Positions 34,861 through 46,497 are shown, counted from the stretch's first letter. The stretch is 64,000 nt of DNA from Uranotaenia lowii (GCF_029784155.1 NC_073693.1:141411988-141475987), one strand, 5' to 3'. A program made the numbers and translations. The notes: generated by a model from the sequence alone, not told the origin.

Positions 34861-36576
34861 ATCAGCATCAGCACAATCAATCAACAAACCACGCGGCGAG
34901 ACGGCAGTTCCTCCTGCTGCTGGGTTGGGTGGTAGATTTGGTGAGCGACAAAAAGAGAGCTACAGGATTTGTTTCTCCCGCAGCTACGTAAGGGGTGCGA
35001 GATTTGTACACCAACCTGTTGAAAACGTGGACCAAACTGGTTGAAATCTGGCAGCTTTCAGTAAATTCAAAAAACGTTGCTACAAATTTTCAAAACACCA
35101 CACAAAATGTAGGGGAAAAGTTCATATAACGCACCATGTGGCTAATACGCGCCACTCTTGTTTTGAAGAATCTGACACATTTTAAGCCTGCAAAATATTA
35201 CCAATTTGTTTTAAATGCTGTGATTGGTCATGGCAAGTATGAATTTTTCCATAAAATGCCCCTGTGTCGTGATAATTTCACAATTTAGGGTTTTCTTCAT
35301 TTCGATCTAAATTTTAAAACACTTTCAATAAGGTGTCACCAAGCAGAGAAAAACGAATAAGACAATATTTTCTGACACATCGATAGAGGAGAATCTAAAT
35401 TATGATTTTATGCTAAAAAATCATACTGAACTCGCTAAGGTATGCTTTTCATGGGTATGTTCTATCACGGCCTATGCACTCGTTATAACGCGCCAATCGT
35501 AGTAGGCTGAAAATAGCATTAATTTTTCAAAAAGGCCAATTTCCATTGAAAATGAACAAAAAGTTCAAAACCATATTTTGAGCGTTAACTCAGCCCAAAA
35601 AATCTATTTTTCATTTTTTGTTAAATTTCTGTTAGTCCATTTTGATTTTCTTTTCAGTAAAAGTGTCTGTATGTATTGGTGTGTTTTTGGTCTTCGGCTG
35701 CTCTCGGGTGTGTTCGGCTGCTAGGCGCGTATTGAATACACAGCGGCGCGTATTCGCAACACAGTTTCGTTCTGTGGCATTGAATATGGTTTTTAAAAAT
35801 CATGTTTTTGAAGAAAATATAGCAATTTGAGTAATGAAAAATCATAGGAATTTGTAGAAAACACTTTTCTTCAACGATTACACCCAGTTTTAACACAATT
35901 TGTACGTGGAATACACAGAAAATCAGCGATTCGCTTAGGTGGCGCATAATAGGGCATGTTCCCCTATGTCAATCGAAAGAGGAGATTCTTATGAATCCCT
36001 AAGTATATAAAAAGTGACCAATTTGAGTTCAAATTTTAGAGAAATCACGCTAACAAAATCGCGTAAACCCACCGACACGAGGGGGAGTTTGAAAAATGAC
36101 AAAAAAGATGTGAGTTTCATTACCATATACTGAACAACTGAGATTTTTGAGGAACCAACTATGTTCTACGAAAATAATAATAAAGTTAACGAAAAAAAAC
36201 TAAAATTTGAATTTAAAGAATCGGCCCATTGGTAAGCGAGATACAGCAATGCAAAGCCAAAATTGGGTGACTTTTTTGAAGTAAGAATTTTTTCTACCGG
36301 AAGTTCCGGGATAGCGGCCAAAACTTTCCTTGGACCACCAAAAATTTATACATCCATGGATAGATTTATTCTTGACAATTCCAAATATTATAAAATCAGC
36401 GCAATATTTGGAACCTGTCTCAAGTTATAGGCATTCTAAAAAGAGCTCTTTTTCGGGACTTTTTTCATTCGGAATCAGCTACTGGTGATTTCGTAAAATA
36501 TTTCGACTTTATTTTTCAATATTGAGAAACTAGAATAAATTATCTATACAATGAATTAAAATTCATCGAAATCGGT
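34861..36576 (-). repeat. Right inverted arm (861 bp plus an 855 bp insertion)
   Basis: This is the reverse complement of 20105-20965, ending TAAAATTCATCGAAATCGGT at 36576. Arm homology stops abruptly there: the following CAATATTTGCGGCC has no counterpart left of 20105, and no target duplication is evident. The insertion at 35112-35964 is absent from the left arm. Confidence 0.92.
35112..35964. mobile_element. 853 bp TA-flanked MITE inside the right arm
   Basis: Imperfect ends GGGGAAAAGTTCATATAACG and the reverse complement of GGGGAACATGCCCTATTATG bound the element, with TA at 35110-35111 and 35965-35966. The left arm preserves the empty site (ACATACATTTTG read inward), so both ends are exact. 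Short frames inside carry no transposase motif. It fits a Tc1/mariner-type non-autonomous element. Confidence 0.88.
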
Positions 36577-37116
36577 CAATATTTGCGGCCAGGGGAACTT
36601 ACGCAAACTCTCGGTTCATATAGACCCGAACAGCCTAATTACAGATTTTTTTGAGGGAGCACTTCCGGTGGTCACAGGAAGTTTCCTGGTACTACAAATT
36701 GTGTATTTCGTGATTCCCCAGGGAGATTTTTAAAATCAAATTTTTGCGATTTTTTCTCGAAGAGTTATGATGATTTGAATGTGCGCTTCGGGTCATATTG
36801 ACCCGAACGACTTTGGAAGGTTAACCTAAATTATTAAGCTGGATATCTACTCAAAACTTTAAATATTATTGTTCAGATGAGCTAAAAACAGTATCGGCGA
36901 TATAATAGGTGTGATTCCTGAAATTCAGCCTTGTTGGTCAAAAATTAGAGAAATGTCTTCCAAATGTTCAACTTGAGCGAATGCCTTGTTTCCGAGAAAA
37001 TAGTCGGGGATGACGGAATAGTTTTACCTCACTTGAGAAAAATTAAAACGAAGGCAAGTTTTTGGAGCCTATGCTTTAAAAACTTATTTGGGAAATATAT
37101 TTCTGAACTCGATCTC
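36577..37116. other. Unassigned repeat-like sequence after the right arm
   Basis: The phrase TCATAT(A/T)GACCCGAAC occurs twice (about 36617 and 36793), enclosing an AAGTTTCCTGG/ACTTCCGGTGG segment. This looks like part of an interspersed repeat. No gene is supported. Confidence 0.35.
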
Positions 37117-37286
37117 GTCTCCTGTAGTAGAATGTTAATACATGGGCCCCGGAGAGGCGCAAGATGTGGGTTCAAGTCTCACCGGGAGACAAAGCGAATT
37201 TTTTTTCGCATGTTTTTCAACATCGATTTTCTCTTATCTAGTCCCTGAAATTTCATCTAAGTTGGATTCATTTCTCTACAAAAAAA
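37117..37286 (+). mobile_element. tRNA-derived SINE, copy 1 of a pair
   Basis: GTCTCC opens the segment and GGAGAC closes the tRNA-like head, allowing a 6-7 bp acceptor-like stem. TAGTAGAATG sits in the A-box place and GGGTTCAAGTCTC in the B-box place, within a GTGGG..CTCAC T-arm-like stem. A non-tRNA body and short A tail follow. It is near-identical to 37620-37789 over 170 bp. The short frames translated from it are not genes. Confidence 0.72.
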
Positions 37287-37619
37287 GTTTCGCTGACTGA
37301 ATGTTTGAGTCAAGACCCATCTTTGGGTCACAGTTTAAAAATAGAAATAAGGCGGTGCCAAACACCGAAATTGGCTGGATATCCAAATACGGCAAACGCA
37401 TCAATTCTCATCATAACTGACAACCCGTGCAGGATATGAGAAGGCAATGCAAATCTTGCCGTGCTTAAAAATGTCCAAACTTGATTCCAACTACCGTAAG
37501 ATGAAATGATGGGAATAGAAATAGACCAAGAAAAATGATTATGATCACATGGGAGAACTATTCCCTTCATTCCGATAGACATCGACACTCAACCAGTATA
37601 ATATTCATACGCCAGGTTG
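37287..37619. other. Spacer between the two SINE copies
   Basis: It contains GGCGGTGCCAAACACCG and TGAGAAGGCAATGCAAATC, which look like a repeat 3' region, but no family could be named and no gene is seen. Confidence 0.3.
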
Positions 37620-37789
37620 GTCTCCTGTAGTAGAATGTTAATACATGGGCCCCGGAGAGGCGCAAGATGTGGGTTCAAGTCTCACCGGGAGACAAGGCGA
37701 ATTTTTTTCGCATGTTTTTCAACATCGATTTTCTCTTATCTAGTCCCTGAAATTTCATCTAAGTTGGATTCATTTCTCTACAAAAAAAA
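37620..37789 (+). mobile_element. tRNA-derived SINE, copy 2 of a pair
   Basis: It matches copy 1 from GTCTCCTGTAG to CATTTCTCTACAAAAAAA, differing at only a few bases (for example GACAAAGCG versus GACAAGGCG). The left flanks of the two copies differ, which argues for two insertions rather than one duplication. Confidence 0.75.
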
Positions 37790-38826
37790 TAAATTTCACC
37801 TCTTACAGCTTTAGAGCAAAAGTACTTATCAAAGCAGATGAAAAACGCTATTTTTTCGTGCTTTGTATAGAATTTGAAGCAAAATTGATATCAAGTTTCA
37901 ACCAATAATCTTAGTTTCATATTTTTAATGTAATTTTATATTACCATAAAGACTCCAAAATTGAAATTTATTTTTATAATTTTAATCATAATTTGGTCTC
38001 AGAACAACTGTATTGTAACCATTTCTTATTTAGTTAACTTAATTTTGCAAGTTTTTAATTAAAGAATTATTTTTTTTTATAAAAACTATTGATCGTTATT
38101 AAAATTGTTTAATTGTGATAACGGCTCAAAATGTATGACGCCCTTTGGGGGTATAAGTGCATAAAAGCTTATGAAACATGTAAAATATTACAGTAAACGA
38201 GTCTAACGAATGAAAAATAAATGATTAATTTTAAAAAAAAACTTATTTCGAGAAAACACATTTTTAATTAGATGTGTTTGGCCATTTTCCATATATTTAT
38301 CTATTTTTTTTTTCTTTTTCAAACGTAAAAGTATGTAAATTAAAACTCTAAAAATCTGAAAAATTACCAAATATAGTTTGAGTTATGAAGAATCGTTTTA
38401 TATCAATAAATCAAATTCGATCAAAAACAATCAAAGCTATTTTTTTTAAAAAACGTTCCAAAATGAGAATTTTTTTTAAAAAAGTCTGTAATTTTAATAA
38501 ATCTTTTTAAGATCAATTGTCTTGTCAGTTTATGTATCTTTAATTCAGAAAAAATATGGGCTTTTGAGATGCATTCTGTAAAAGACGGGGCTTGCAATGA
38601 AAAATAAACCAAGAAATGGAAATGTAGGCAACAGAAATCAAATCTGTTCATGTGGACATCAAGGGAAGGGAGGTAGGGGTTGCCAAATATCCACACTTGT
38701 GCACGGAGAGGGAGAAGGGGGTAAGAATCTCATTTTTTTTGTCCACGTGGTATTTGAACGGCCTCAATGACATACTTTTTGCTGATACATCATACTGAAG
38801 GGTGAGCCCAAACTTTTGATCGATAA
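37790..38826. other. AT-rich intergenic stretch; GGGTATAAGTGCATAAAAG repeat relic at about 38149-38435
   Basis: No gene is supported. The segment from GGGGGTATAAGTGCATAAAA (38147) through AAAGTATGTAAATTAAAACTC to GAATCGTTTTATATC resembles 58901-59115 in order and wording, so both look like copies of one short element. Confidence 0.4.
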
Positions 38827-39965
38827 GGGGCTGTTCACTAATTACGTATGCACATAGGGGGGGTGGGGGGGTTTCACATTTGCTTACGATCTCTTACTAG
38901 GGGGGCAGGGGGGGTTTCCAAAAATCTTACGTAAGAAATGTTACATTAAAAATTCATCACAGCCATACGAAACCATATTACTCAGGTTTTTTTACTCACT
39001 ACCAATTTGTTGGTTAATTTTGATGTTATGTTATTTATCTTTTAAAAGCTTTGAATTGATAAATATAAATTGCAGGTTTTATAAAATTTATAGAGAACCA
39101 ATTCAAACCAACATGCCATCAAAAACACTAAATCACATTATTAAAAAAGATCGTCGCTTTTCTCTTTCCATCATAACAATCTTTTTAAATGAGAAAAATA
39201 TAGAAACAAAAAGGAATATTTCGCGATGGGAATCCACAATTTGAATCCATCATATTTCGAAAATGACTTCATCCAGAAAAAATCTTGAAAAATCAATATA
39301 AGGCGGTTTAAATAATGAATTTCTAGACAGTTTTTTCAGTGATAGACACTACCAACTTTTTAATTATACAAACGATTTACCAAAAAAAATCCTAAAACTT
39401 TATCGCTTACCGCTGAATGAGTCTGAGCTTTTAGGTTAGTTGACAACGTGATTGTCGTTAAACATTTTTGTCCCAATTCTAGTAGTTTAGAATGATATTT
39501 TTTTTAAAGATTTTTATGATTTTCAAGTAAAAAACATAACAATTTTTATGGAGCCTTGTGCTAACCTGATTGATCTCTCTTTTTAAAACCGGAATTTAGA
39601 TTTTATATTGTTTATTCGATTTTGGAAATGTATTGTAAATTATTGTTACCCCAAACATGCTACGTCTTGAATAATGTTTTCATTAATCGTTTATGACATT
39701 TCATGTGTTGTTTTGTATAGATTGTGCTTTACAAATACAGCTTTTTTAAATTTTACTTAAAAAGTGCTTTGCTGTGAAGCATTTATGTTACATTTTTAAT
39801 ATTTTCAAGTTTAAAAAAAACGTGTCAATTTCTTAAAGAAAAAAAAACGTAAGATCTTACAAGGGGGGGAGGGGGGTTTTTGAAAAATCTTACTTTGTCT
39901 TACCAGGGGGGGAGGGGGGGTTGAAAATTTCCAAAATCGTGCTTACGTAATTAGTGAACGGCCCC
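38827..39965. mobile_element. PIF/Harbinger-type MITE with TAA duplication
   Basis: The ends GGGGCTGTTCACTAATTACG and the reverse complement of GGGGCCGTTCACTAATTACG are near-perfect inverted repeats. TAA flanks both sides (38824-38826 and 39966-39968). A 3 bp TWA-type target and a GGGGCNGTTCAC end are characteristic of Harbinger elements. Paired G-runs occur near both ends. No transposase is encoded. Confidence 0.87.
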
Positions 39966-40533
39966 TAACTTCTATTTTATCTGATTAAAGCACTATGCAA
40001 ATTTTTAGCACAAAATTTAAAAAATGTTTTGATATTTATGAAAAAAGATTCAAATGCAACTCGAACTTTTAAATTCGGTCCACCCAACCCTGGACTCATC
40101 GGGTTTAAATATAAAGTGCATTTTTTTTGGAAATTTCCCAATTTTAAACCAAGTTTAAGTCATATTAAGTTTACATATACATTTTGCCAAAAACATACGA
40201 AGAAGGTTTTCCTTATCGACTTTAGAATGAGATTAAAAGAAATGCAATATGTCATAAGATGAATGAGTATGGCCAAACAAATTAGCTTTTTTTGAGGTAT
40301 ATGGTATATGGTCAGCAAATTCGAATTCAACGCTGTAAGTACCTCAATAAAAGTTATTTATTGAAATTCGGTCCAGGGAATTGCAAGTTAGTTTGGCGGA
40401 CCGACTTTTTTTTTCAATTTTAAGCTATTAAGTGATTAATCAATTTTTGTACTGAACAAACCCCCCACGGAGTGGATAAATTTGAAAATTCAAAAGTACA
40501 GCTACTAGGAAAAGTTCTTTGTTTTTATACAAA
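39966..40533. other. Intergenic stretch, nothing recognised
   Basis: AT-rich sequence with no supported coding frame or repeat boundary. Confidence 0.35.
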
Positions 40534-40855
40534 ACTAGCTGACCCGGTAAACTTCGTTTTACCCGTTCCTTAATAAATTGTTGGAAAATGTTCACAGTTC
40601 TTAAACTTCTTCGTGCTAGTGAATCAGTTTTCGTGAAAATCGTCTTCAAGTTGTTCCTGTTTTGTCCCGTTTCTAGTTAATTTTGTATAGGAGCTCCCCT
40701 TCCATAAAAAGTAAGATTCTTGGAACTATTATACAAACAATCTCTGGCCATATGGGCCATATGAAATTTGGGATACCAAATTTCACTTCATTCCGACCGA
40801 CCATTCATACGTGATGGTGTTACAAAGAAAGCGCCTCCATTTTTATATATAAGAT
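40534..40855 (+). repeat. Dispersed repeat beginning ACTAGCTGACCCGG and ending in TTTTATATATAAGAT
   Basis: The opening ACTAGCTGACCCGGTAAACT and the closing TTTTATATATAAGAT are a pairing I associate with an abundant arthropod repeat, probably the 3' region of a non-LTR element or a derived SINE. That association is from memory. No coding sequence is present. Confidence 0.45.
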
Positions 40856-43800
40856 CCAGCGTTTGCGAGTACTTCGTAACGGTTTTTTGCCGCTTGGGGG
40901 GGGGATCACTCCGACCGCCCCTCCCCCCATAGGACCGCGCCTGCATAAACTTCATATCACCAAAACTAAAGGTGATAGACCAAATTTGACAAAAGATACC
41001 AAATCAATCATTGAAACATTGACGTTAGGCGTGTTTATTAAAAAAAATGTTTCTTTAATGTATCAAATCTTATCTTTTCCATCTCCTTGTTTTGTTTTAA
41101 TTTTCAAAAAAATTTACTGAATTTAAAGTGCAGTTGTTTTAATTTTTTTTAACAAATTTACCTTTTTTTAAAGGCAAAATATTTAAACTTTTAGAAATAT
41201 TTTAAGTGAGTTTTTCTTTGTTTTTCAATTTGAATTTATGTGTTCTGAAAACATTATACAATGAATCTAAATTTTAAATTAAAAAAATATTTCCTACGTT
41301 TTGTTCTTTCCAGGGCCCAATATTTCAATTTAAAGTGACAAAATCCTTGGAGCTTGAATTATTTATCTTTAAAACCTTCGATTGAAAATTTATAAACTTT
41401 TCAATTATTTTAATTTTATTAAATCATGTGTTTTTTTTTTTTATCGACCGTAATTTTTGAATATATCTTTAAAAAAATCGATAAATGATTTGAAATGACA
41501 ACTTTTGAGCTAAATTTTATTGCGCAGAGTTAACTAAATTTGTATTTGCTTTGAGTCTTCAATATTTATAACTAAATTGGAACTCTTTATTTTTTTTAAT
41601 GAATTTCTTATAGATCATACGTGACATCACATGAACATACTTTGTCAGAATAATTGACCATGATGTATTTTTAATATACAAAAATTTTATTTTGAACTTC
41701 AAAAATGAGCTTTTTAGCCTATTATTTGGAAAACTGAAAGAATTTAAATGTAGAAGCACTCTTAAAGTAATATTAAATATTTTCTAGTTTTTATCAAATT
41801 AAATTCAATCTTTAACTACATCATCCTCAACACATTTCAAATCGTCATTTTTTCGTGATTAATGTTTTTTTTTTCAAATTAAATATAGGGTAGGGGCGAC
41901 AACCTCCGTCGTATCCCTCTGATTTGTCTTAATTCATGAATACATGTTTAAGAGCCGAAAAATCACTTTCCACTTCAATTAGCTACTTCACATGATAAAC
42001 TTACGCCTGTGAATTTATTTTCAATCACAAATTTGTCACTTTTGAAACTATTTTTTGAGATATTTGATTTTGAAATCGCGAGGTGAAATGAATTATTGGC
42101 GGACTCCACCATATTGAAAGACGAACTTAGTGATCCCTCCAACGTGTTTCTTTGCTTTAACGCTTCTTATCAATGCCTGTAACGATCAAAATCATAAAAT
42201 CCAACAGAAAATGTTGAAACAAAATTAGAAAAATGATCTCAAACTAATCTGATTTATGTAAATTGGTCAATTTTCGATTGAAATCGAATCGCTCGGATCC
42301 CATAATTCGTCGTAATTTTTCGACAAGCATAGGAAACCGTTTTGCAAGAACTGGAATTAGACCGGTTCATTTTTACTATTTTTTGCTGACCACAGTCAGA
42401 CTCATTAAGAATTAACATAATTGATTTCCAAGTAATTTTGTTTATTTGACCTCATTCAAGCTGGGAACTTAATACGCTGGGATATAAGTGCAAAAAGTCT
42501 ATTTATATTCAAAATATACTTGAATGTATTCAGCATTGCTTATAATGCATGGTTTTAAATGAACAAAGAATTGATGGCATTTTTAGCTAAGTGGTTAGTG
42601 TTTTACAAATTATTTACTACCAGTACCGTGCATAATCTAATAGACGCAAGAATATCTCTTACTTTACACATATCTAACGTTCAACTCCAATGACACTGTT
42701 TCTTTAAAATTTTATATTTAAAGATTTGATTTTTTTTGGTTTTATTATCTGATGACATTAAACATTTTCTTAAGTATTCGAAACATAACGCATCAATTCT
42801 ATGAAAGTAAGACTTTTTGAACTTCTTTCATTCAAACTGCAATATCTCACATACGACCAAACGCTTTGCCCTACAGAATGGTCCTTGGAAACTAAAACTA
42901 AAACTTCTCCAGTTTTCAGAGATTCTTTGAATTGGAATCAATAACTACTCGGGGAAAACATTTGAATTCCTGTACAGAAAACCTCGATCACTACTGAATC
43001 GTAAAGATGCATGGAAAAACAATGCAATTATTTTCCTTTGAAAGTCAAAATGACAAGAAAATTTGGAAGAATGGATCATTAAAATTTTGAAATAAGAATT
43101 CATGAGTCTCTGGTTTGGATCTCAATACAAGTTGAGATAAAAAATCGGTAGATATGATTTTTTGTACATAAAGTAGTTCAAAATCCAACAAAATCGAACC
43201 TGCTTATATTCTGATTCCTACCATATAAGTTTTGAAACTTGACTCATGTTTGCTTCATTTTTATATATTCTTAGTGAATTTGCAACAAAATATGTTTTGT
43301 CGTTTTTGACATATTACAGTTTGAATGAAAAAAGTCGAAAAGTTTAATTTTAGTTGAATGCCTTTACGTCATTTCCTAAAAACTTGCATTTAACTGATTT
43401 CTTATTTGCAACCTTGACAACAACAAAATGTAAGAATAACGAAGCGTCAATTTCCGAAAAAAACATTCTTGCAAAAAATTTTATCGCTCGTAAAAAAAAC
43501 ACGAATAGATGAGCTGAACCAATCTAATGCGCATTACACGTATCAACGTGGCGTTGCTTTGTTTCGATATCAAGGCGGGTAAAGCTTCAGGTGTGTTCTT
43601 ATACCAATGCACGGAATCGTCCATCTTGTGACAGGCAATCGTAATCGTAGGTATGGTAGACGAACAATTCGCTGTCAAAAAACGCTCCGTCTCCACCCCC
43701 CACCAATGAGAAACTTTTGGTACCCCTTGCCTACTTTTCCTCAATATGCACCCACCCTACTGTACCCACCCTGTTCGATATCCTTCGCCAGGGTTCCCAC

Positions 43801-44030
43801 ATGGATAAGAATGCACATGTTGACAAAACTCAAGAGTGATTCTGTCTCTCCTCAAATGTCTTACTATTCAGTCTCATTACGTAGAAAAAACATATAGTAC
43901 TATTAAAAATATTAATGTTCTTTGAATATGTGCAGTTGTAAGCGCCAGATGACACTTCCAATGAAGTTTCATTGATTGTTCGCGTTAAATGTAAAATTTG
44001 TTTATTTGTATAGTTATATCGCAGTGAGTG
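40856..44030. other. Long AT-rich intergenic stretch without a supported gene
   Basis: A G/C-run pair (GGGGGGGGG near 40898 and CCCCTCCCCCC near 40920) may be a MITE end. GGGATATAAGTGCAAAAAG near 42479 resembles the ends of the 58901-59115 repeat. The rest holds no convincing feature. Confidence 0.35.
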
Positions 44031-45089
44031 TCATTTGTGTGTTAAGTTTTCTCCCAAATTCAGCCGCCACAAGACCTAGCCATCTACTGTCAGACACAAC
44101 AACCGACCTAGCTTAGGAACTTGACCACCAGATGGCCACTAACCGGATCCATGGGTAGCTGACTGTTGGTAGCGACGCTGTACTAGCGACATCGACGAAG
44201 CCTTTTGGTTGAGCAGCAAGGCGGGGGCAATGACCCGAACAATGAGTTCAAGGGCCGGTCAAATTACACTGGCTGATCCTCTTCCACTCTTCCAAAAACC
44301 ATCAAGTCGCGCACATCAAAATTTGGACAACCAATTACAACCACGTTGCTCCAAAAATAAAAAGAAGAGTTGTCAAGAGTGAGTCAGAAGTGAAGACATC
44401 AGGTAAGCCAGTGGACCGCCGAACTCCTTCGCCTTGAAATGCACGCTCTCATCTTTGTCTGTCCTTGTAACAGGACCCCTTTGGTTTTGGCTAAAAGCCC
44501 CGAACGCCTGTGCCAGTAGCATCGTCCTTTGCGGCATCGCCGCCATCGCTAACCGTTGCCAGCGCTGGCTACCGCCACCGCAAGCCGTGGGATTGTTCAC
44601 CTCGGATGAGCCCTGGGACCATACGAATATATCGCCGGCTTCTGGATTCATCACCACCAGGAAGGCCGCGATAAAGGTCCTTTACCCCATTACTGAGGCC
44701 AGCCGACCACACCGGATGCAGAAGTGAGTCGTCTCCAGTGAAGGGTCAGGAAGCCCACCAGGTCAGATTAGTTTTTAAGAAAGTGGGAGGTCAAAGCAGT
44801 GTAACTAAAGCTAATACATTGGATTGAGAAGCGCATATGTTTTGGGAGTTTTTTCTTGTCATGCAAACTGATATTCCCTGCGATTTTGTATTTGGATAAG
44901 CGTGCCGCCCTGAGGCCCAAAAAAAGGGAGTCTCTGAGACGCCGGCGGAAGTGGTAAGACGGTTCTTACACAGTTTCTGTGTAAATTTGTGCATTGTAAT
45001 TTGTGGAAAATAGCTGTATGAATGTTATAAAATCTTATTTTACAGACAAATCCTGGATCATGGCAGCCCTGTCCGTTGGAGAGTGTGTT
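44031..45089. other. GC-richer island, unclassified
   Basis: This part is compositionally distinct from its surroundings. Overlapping frames on both strands (44373-44727) have no recognisable domain and no start or splice context that would favour one. It could be a retrotransposon LTR or untranslated region. Confidence 0.3.
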
Positions 45090-45630
45090 GGTACAAAATT
45101 CATTTGCAGGGTGGATTCAATTTGTAAGGTCTAATATTGTGCTGCCTGCTAGTGCCTTAGCCGAGCAATGGTACCTAGCTACAAAAACGCTACCTTGGGA
45201 TTTCTTGGCAAGTTAATTTTATTGCGACTTAGATCTTATTCGAACTTTGCAATTATCCTGCGCGGTTGATCCGTGCGAAGTAAATAATCGCATTTGTATG
45301 AACCGCAACCGCAAAATTTCAAATCTCTTCCTCATGAGGGAGGAATAGTTTGAGACAATTTCGGTAGAATTGAATAGAAGGTATAATACTTTGCTGCGTG
45401 CAGATGCATAAGCCAAGCAATGGTAGACCTGTTTAGAATAAAGCTATCCTAGTTTCATAGCTTATTGCGACTTGTTACTCGAGAGAACTTCTACTGTTAT
45501 CCTGTGCGGTTGATCCGTTCGATGTAAGCTGATGCTTATTGCATGAACCGCAACCGCAAAATTTTAAATGTATTTCTTAAGAGGGTGGAATAAATTGAGA
45601 CAATTCCGGTCTCCTTGTACGACGGAATTA
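45090..45630 (+). repeat. Diverged tandem duplication, about 250 bp unit, with a conserved hairpin
   Basis: Copy A (about 45118-45375) and copy B (about 45378-45625) share AGC(A/C)AAGCAATGGTA-like, TTATTGCGACTT, TTATCCTG(C/T)GCGGTTGATCC, ATGAACCGCAACCGCAAAAT and GAGACAATT(T/C)CGGT in the same order. GCGGTT (45262, 45506) can pair with AACCGC (45301, 45546) in both. No open frame is conserved between copies. Confidence 0.75.
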
Positions 45631-45642
45631 GGGACCTGGTAC

Positions 45643-46109
45643 CAGAGGTGCCAGGTCGTTTTGTTAAAAATCAGGACACCGCGAAGAAAAAATCAGGATT
45701 TTTCAGGACACCACTAAACTGGTGAAAATAACATACAGTTCTGCTTAGATTGCATAACTAAAGGCGAAATATAGGTGCTGAAAGCGCCCAGAATTATGCA
45801 ACTGAAGCGAGAATAATCTTGGCTGACCTGTAGTTAATATCGAAAAACATCATATAAATATCATTTGAATCAAATATTATCATTGGTTTAACTGGTTACA
45901 CTATTTTATTTAATTTTTTTTTCGATATTCTCATCATTTTACAGTACCTTTAGTTATAATTTGGATATTTTTTTAAAAATCAGGACAAATCAGGACATTT
46001 TAAGAGCCATTTTTCAAAAATCAGGACAATTCAAGCGTTTTTGAAAAATCAGGACGGCCTCTCGAAAATCAGGACAAATCCTGAAAAATCAGGACACCTG
46101 ACACCCCTG
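45643..46109. mobile_element. hAT-type MITE with perfect 8 bp duplication CCTGGTAC
   Basis: The ends CAGAGGTGCCAGGT and the reverse complement of CAGGGGTGTCAGGT form the inverted repeat. CCTGGTAC occurs exactly at 45635-45642 and 46110-46117. CAGRGGTG ends plus an 8 bp duplication are typical of hAT elements. The word ATCAGGACA recurs about nine times, mostly near the ends. There is no transposase. Confidence 0.92.
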
Positions 46110-46300
46110 CCTGGTACGACAATCGAGGAACTTGAATGAGAAAAATAAATCATAAATTGACTCAAAAGTACGAAATTGATTGATCTATTTCCTGCACAAT
46201 TTCATAACACAATATTAAAAATATAGTTCAATGAATGAATGACAGTTTTAAACCAACGTGGAAGGCAATTCTATTGAACTAATGAAAAAAGGTTCCTTAA

Positions 46301-46497
46301 CACGTTCGTCGTGACGGGTGTATTTCCTGGGGGGCCCCGTCACATCAAAAAGCGTATGACGCTCTCTTACTTGAGTTTACCGCTCAGCTTCGCCACACGT
46401 TTGAAATATGGGAGTTCTCCCTCTTTGCTTTCTCTCTCTGAAAATTTCTTTGGGCCCAGCCAGTAAAACTACCAAAATGAGCGTGGCGACGAACGTG
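46301..46497. mobile_element. piggyBac-type MITE flanked by TTAA
   Basis: CACGTTCGTCGTGACG at the left matches the reverse complement of the right end CGTGGCGACGAACGTG at 14 of 16 positions. TTAA lies on both sides (46297-46300 and 46498-46501). TTAA targets are characteristic of piggyBac. At 197 bp it has no coding capacity. Confidence 0.88.

Noticed and set aside
34661..35044. 127-codon open frame
   Set aside because: It crosses the tandem duplication and the inverted arm and has no domain; it is a chance frame in repeat DNA.
20105..36576. Whole arm-satellite-arm structure as a pure assembly artefact
   Set aside because: Not adopted as the main reading because an insertion and several base differences distinguish the arms, but it cannot be excluded without reads.
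37117..37195. Functional tRNA gene pair
   Set aside because: The head is tRNA-like, but the anticodon arm is irregular and both copies carry the same 95 bp non-tRNA body.
44373..44727. Overlapping 94- and 97-codon frames as a host gene
   Set aside because: Neither has a recognisable domain, splice context or regulatory signal; the region was left as an unclassified GC-richer island.
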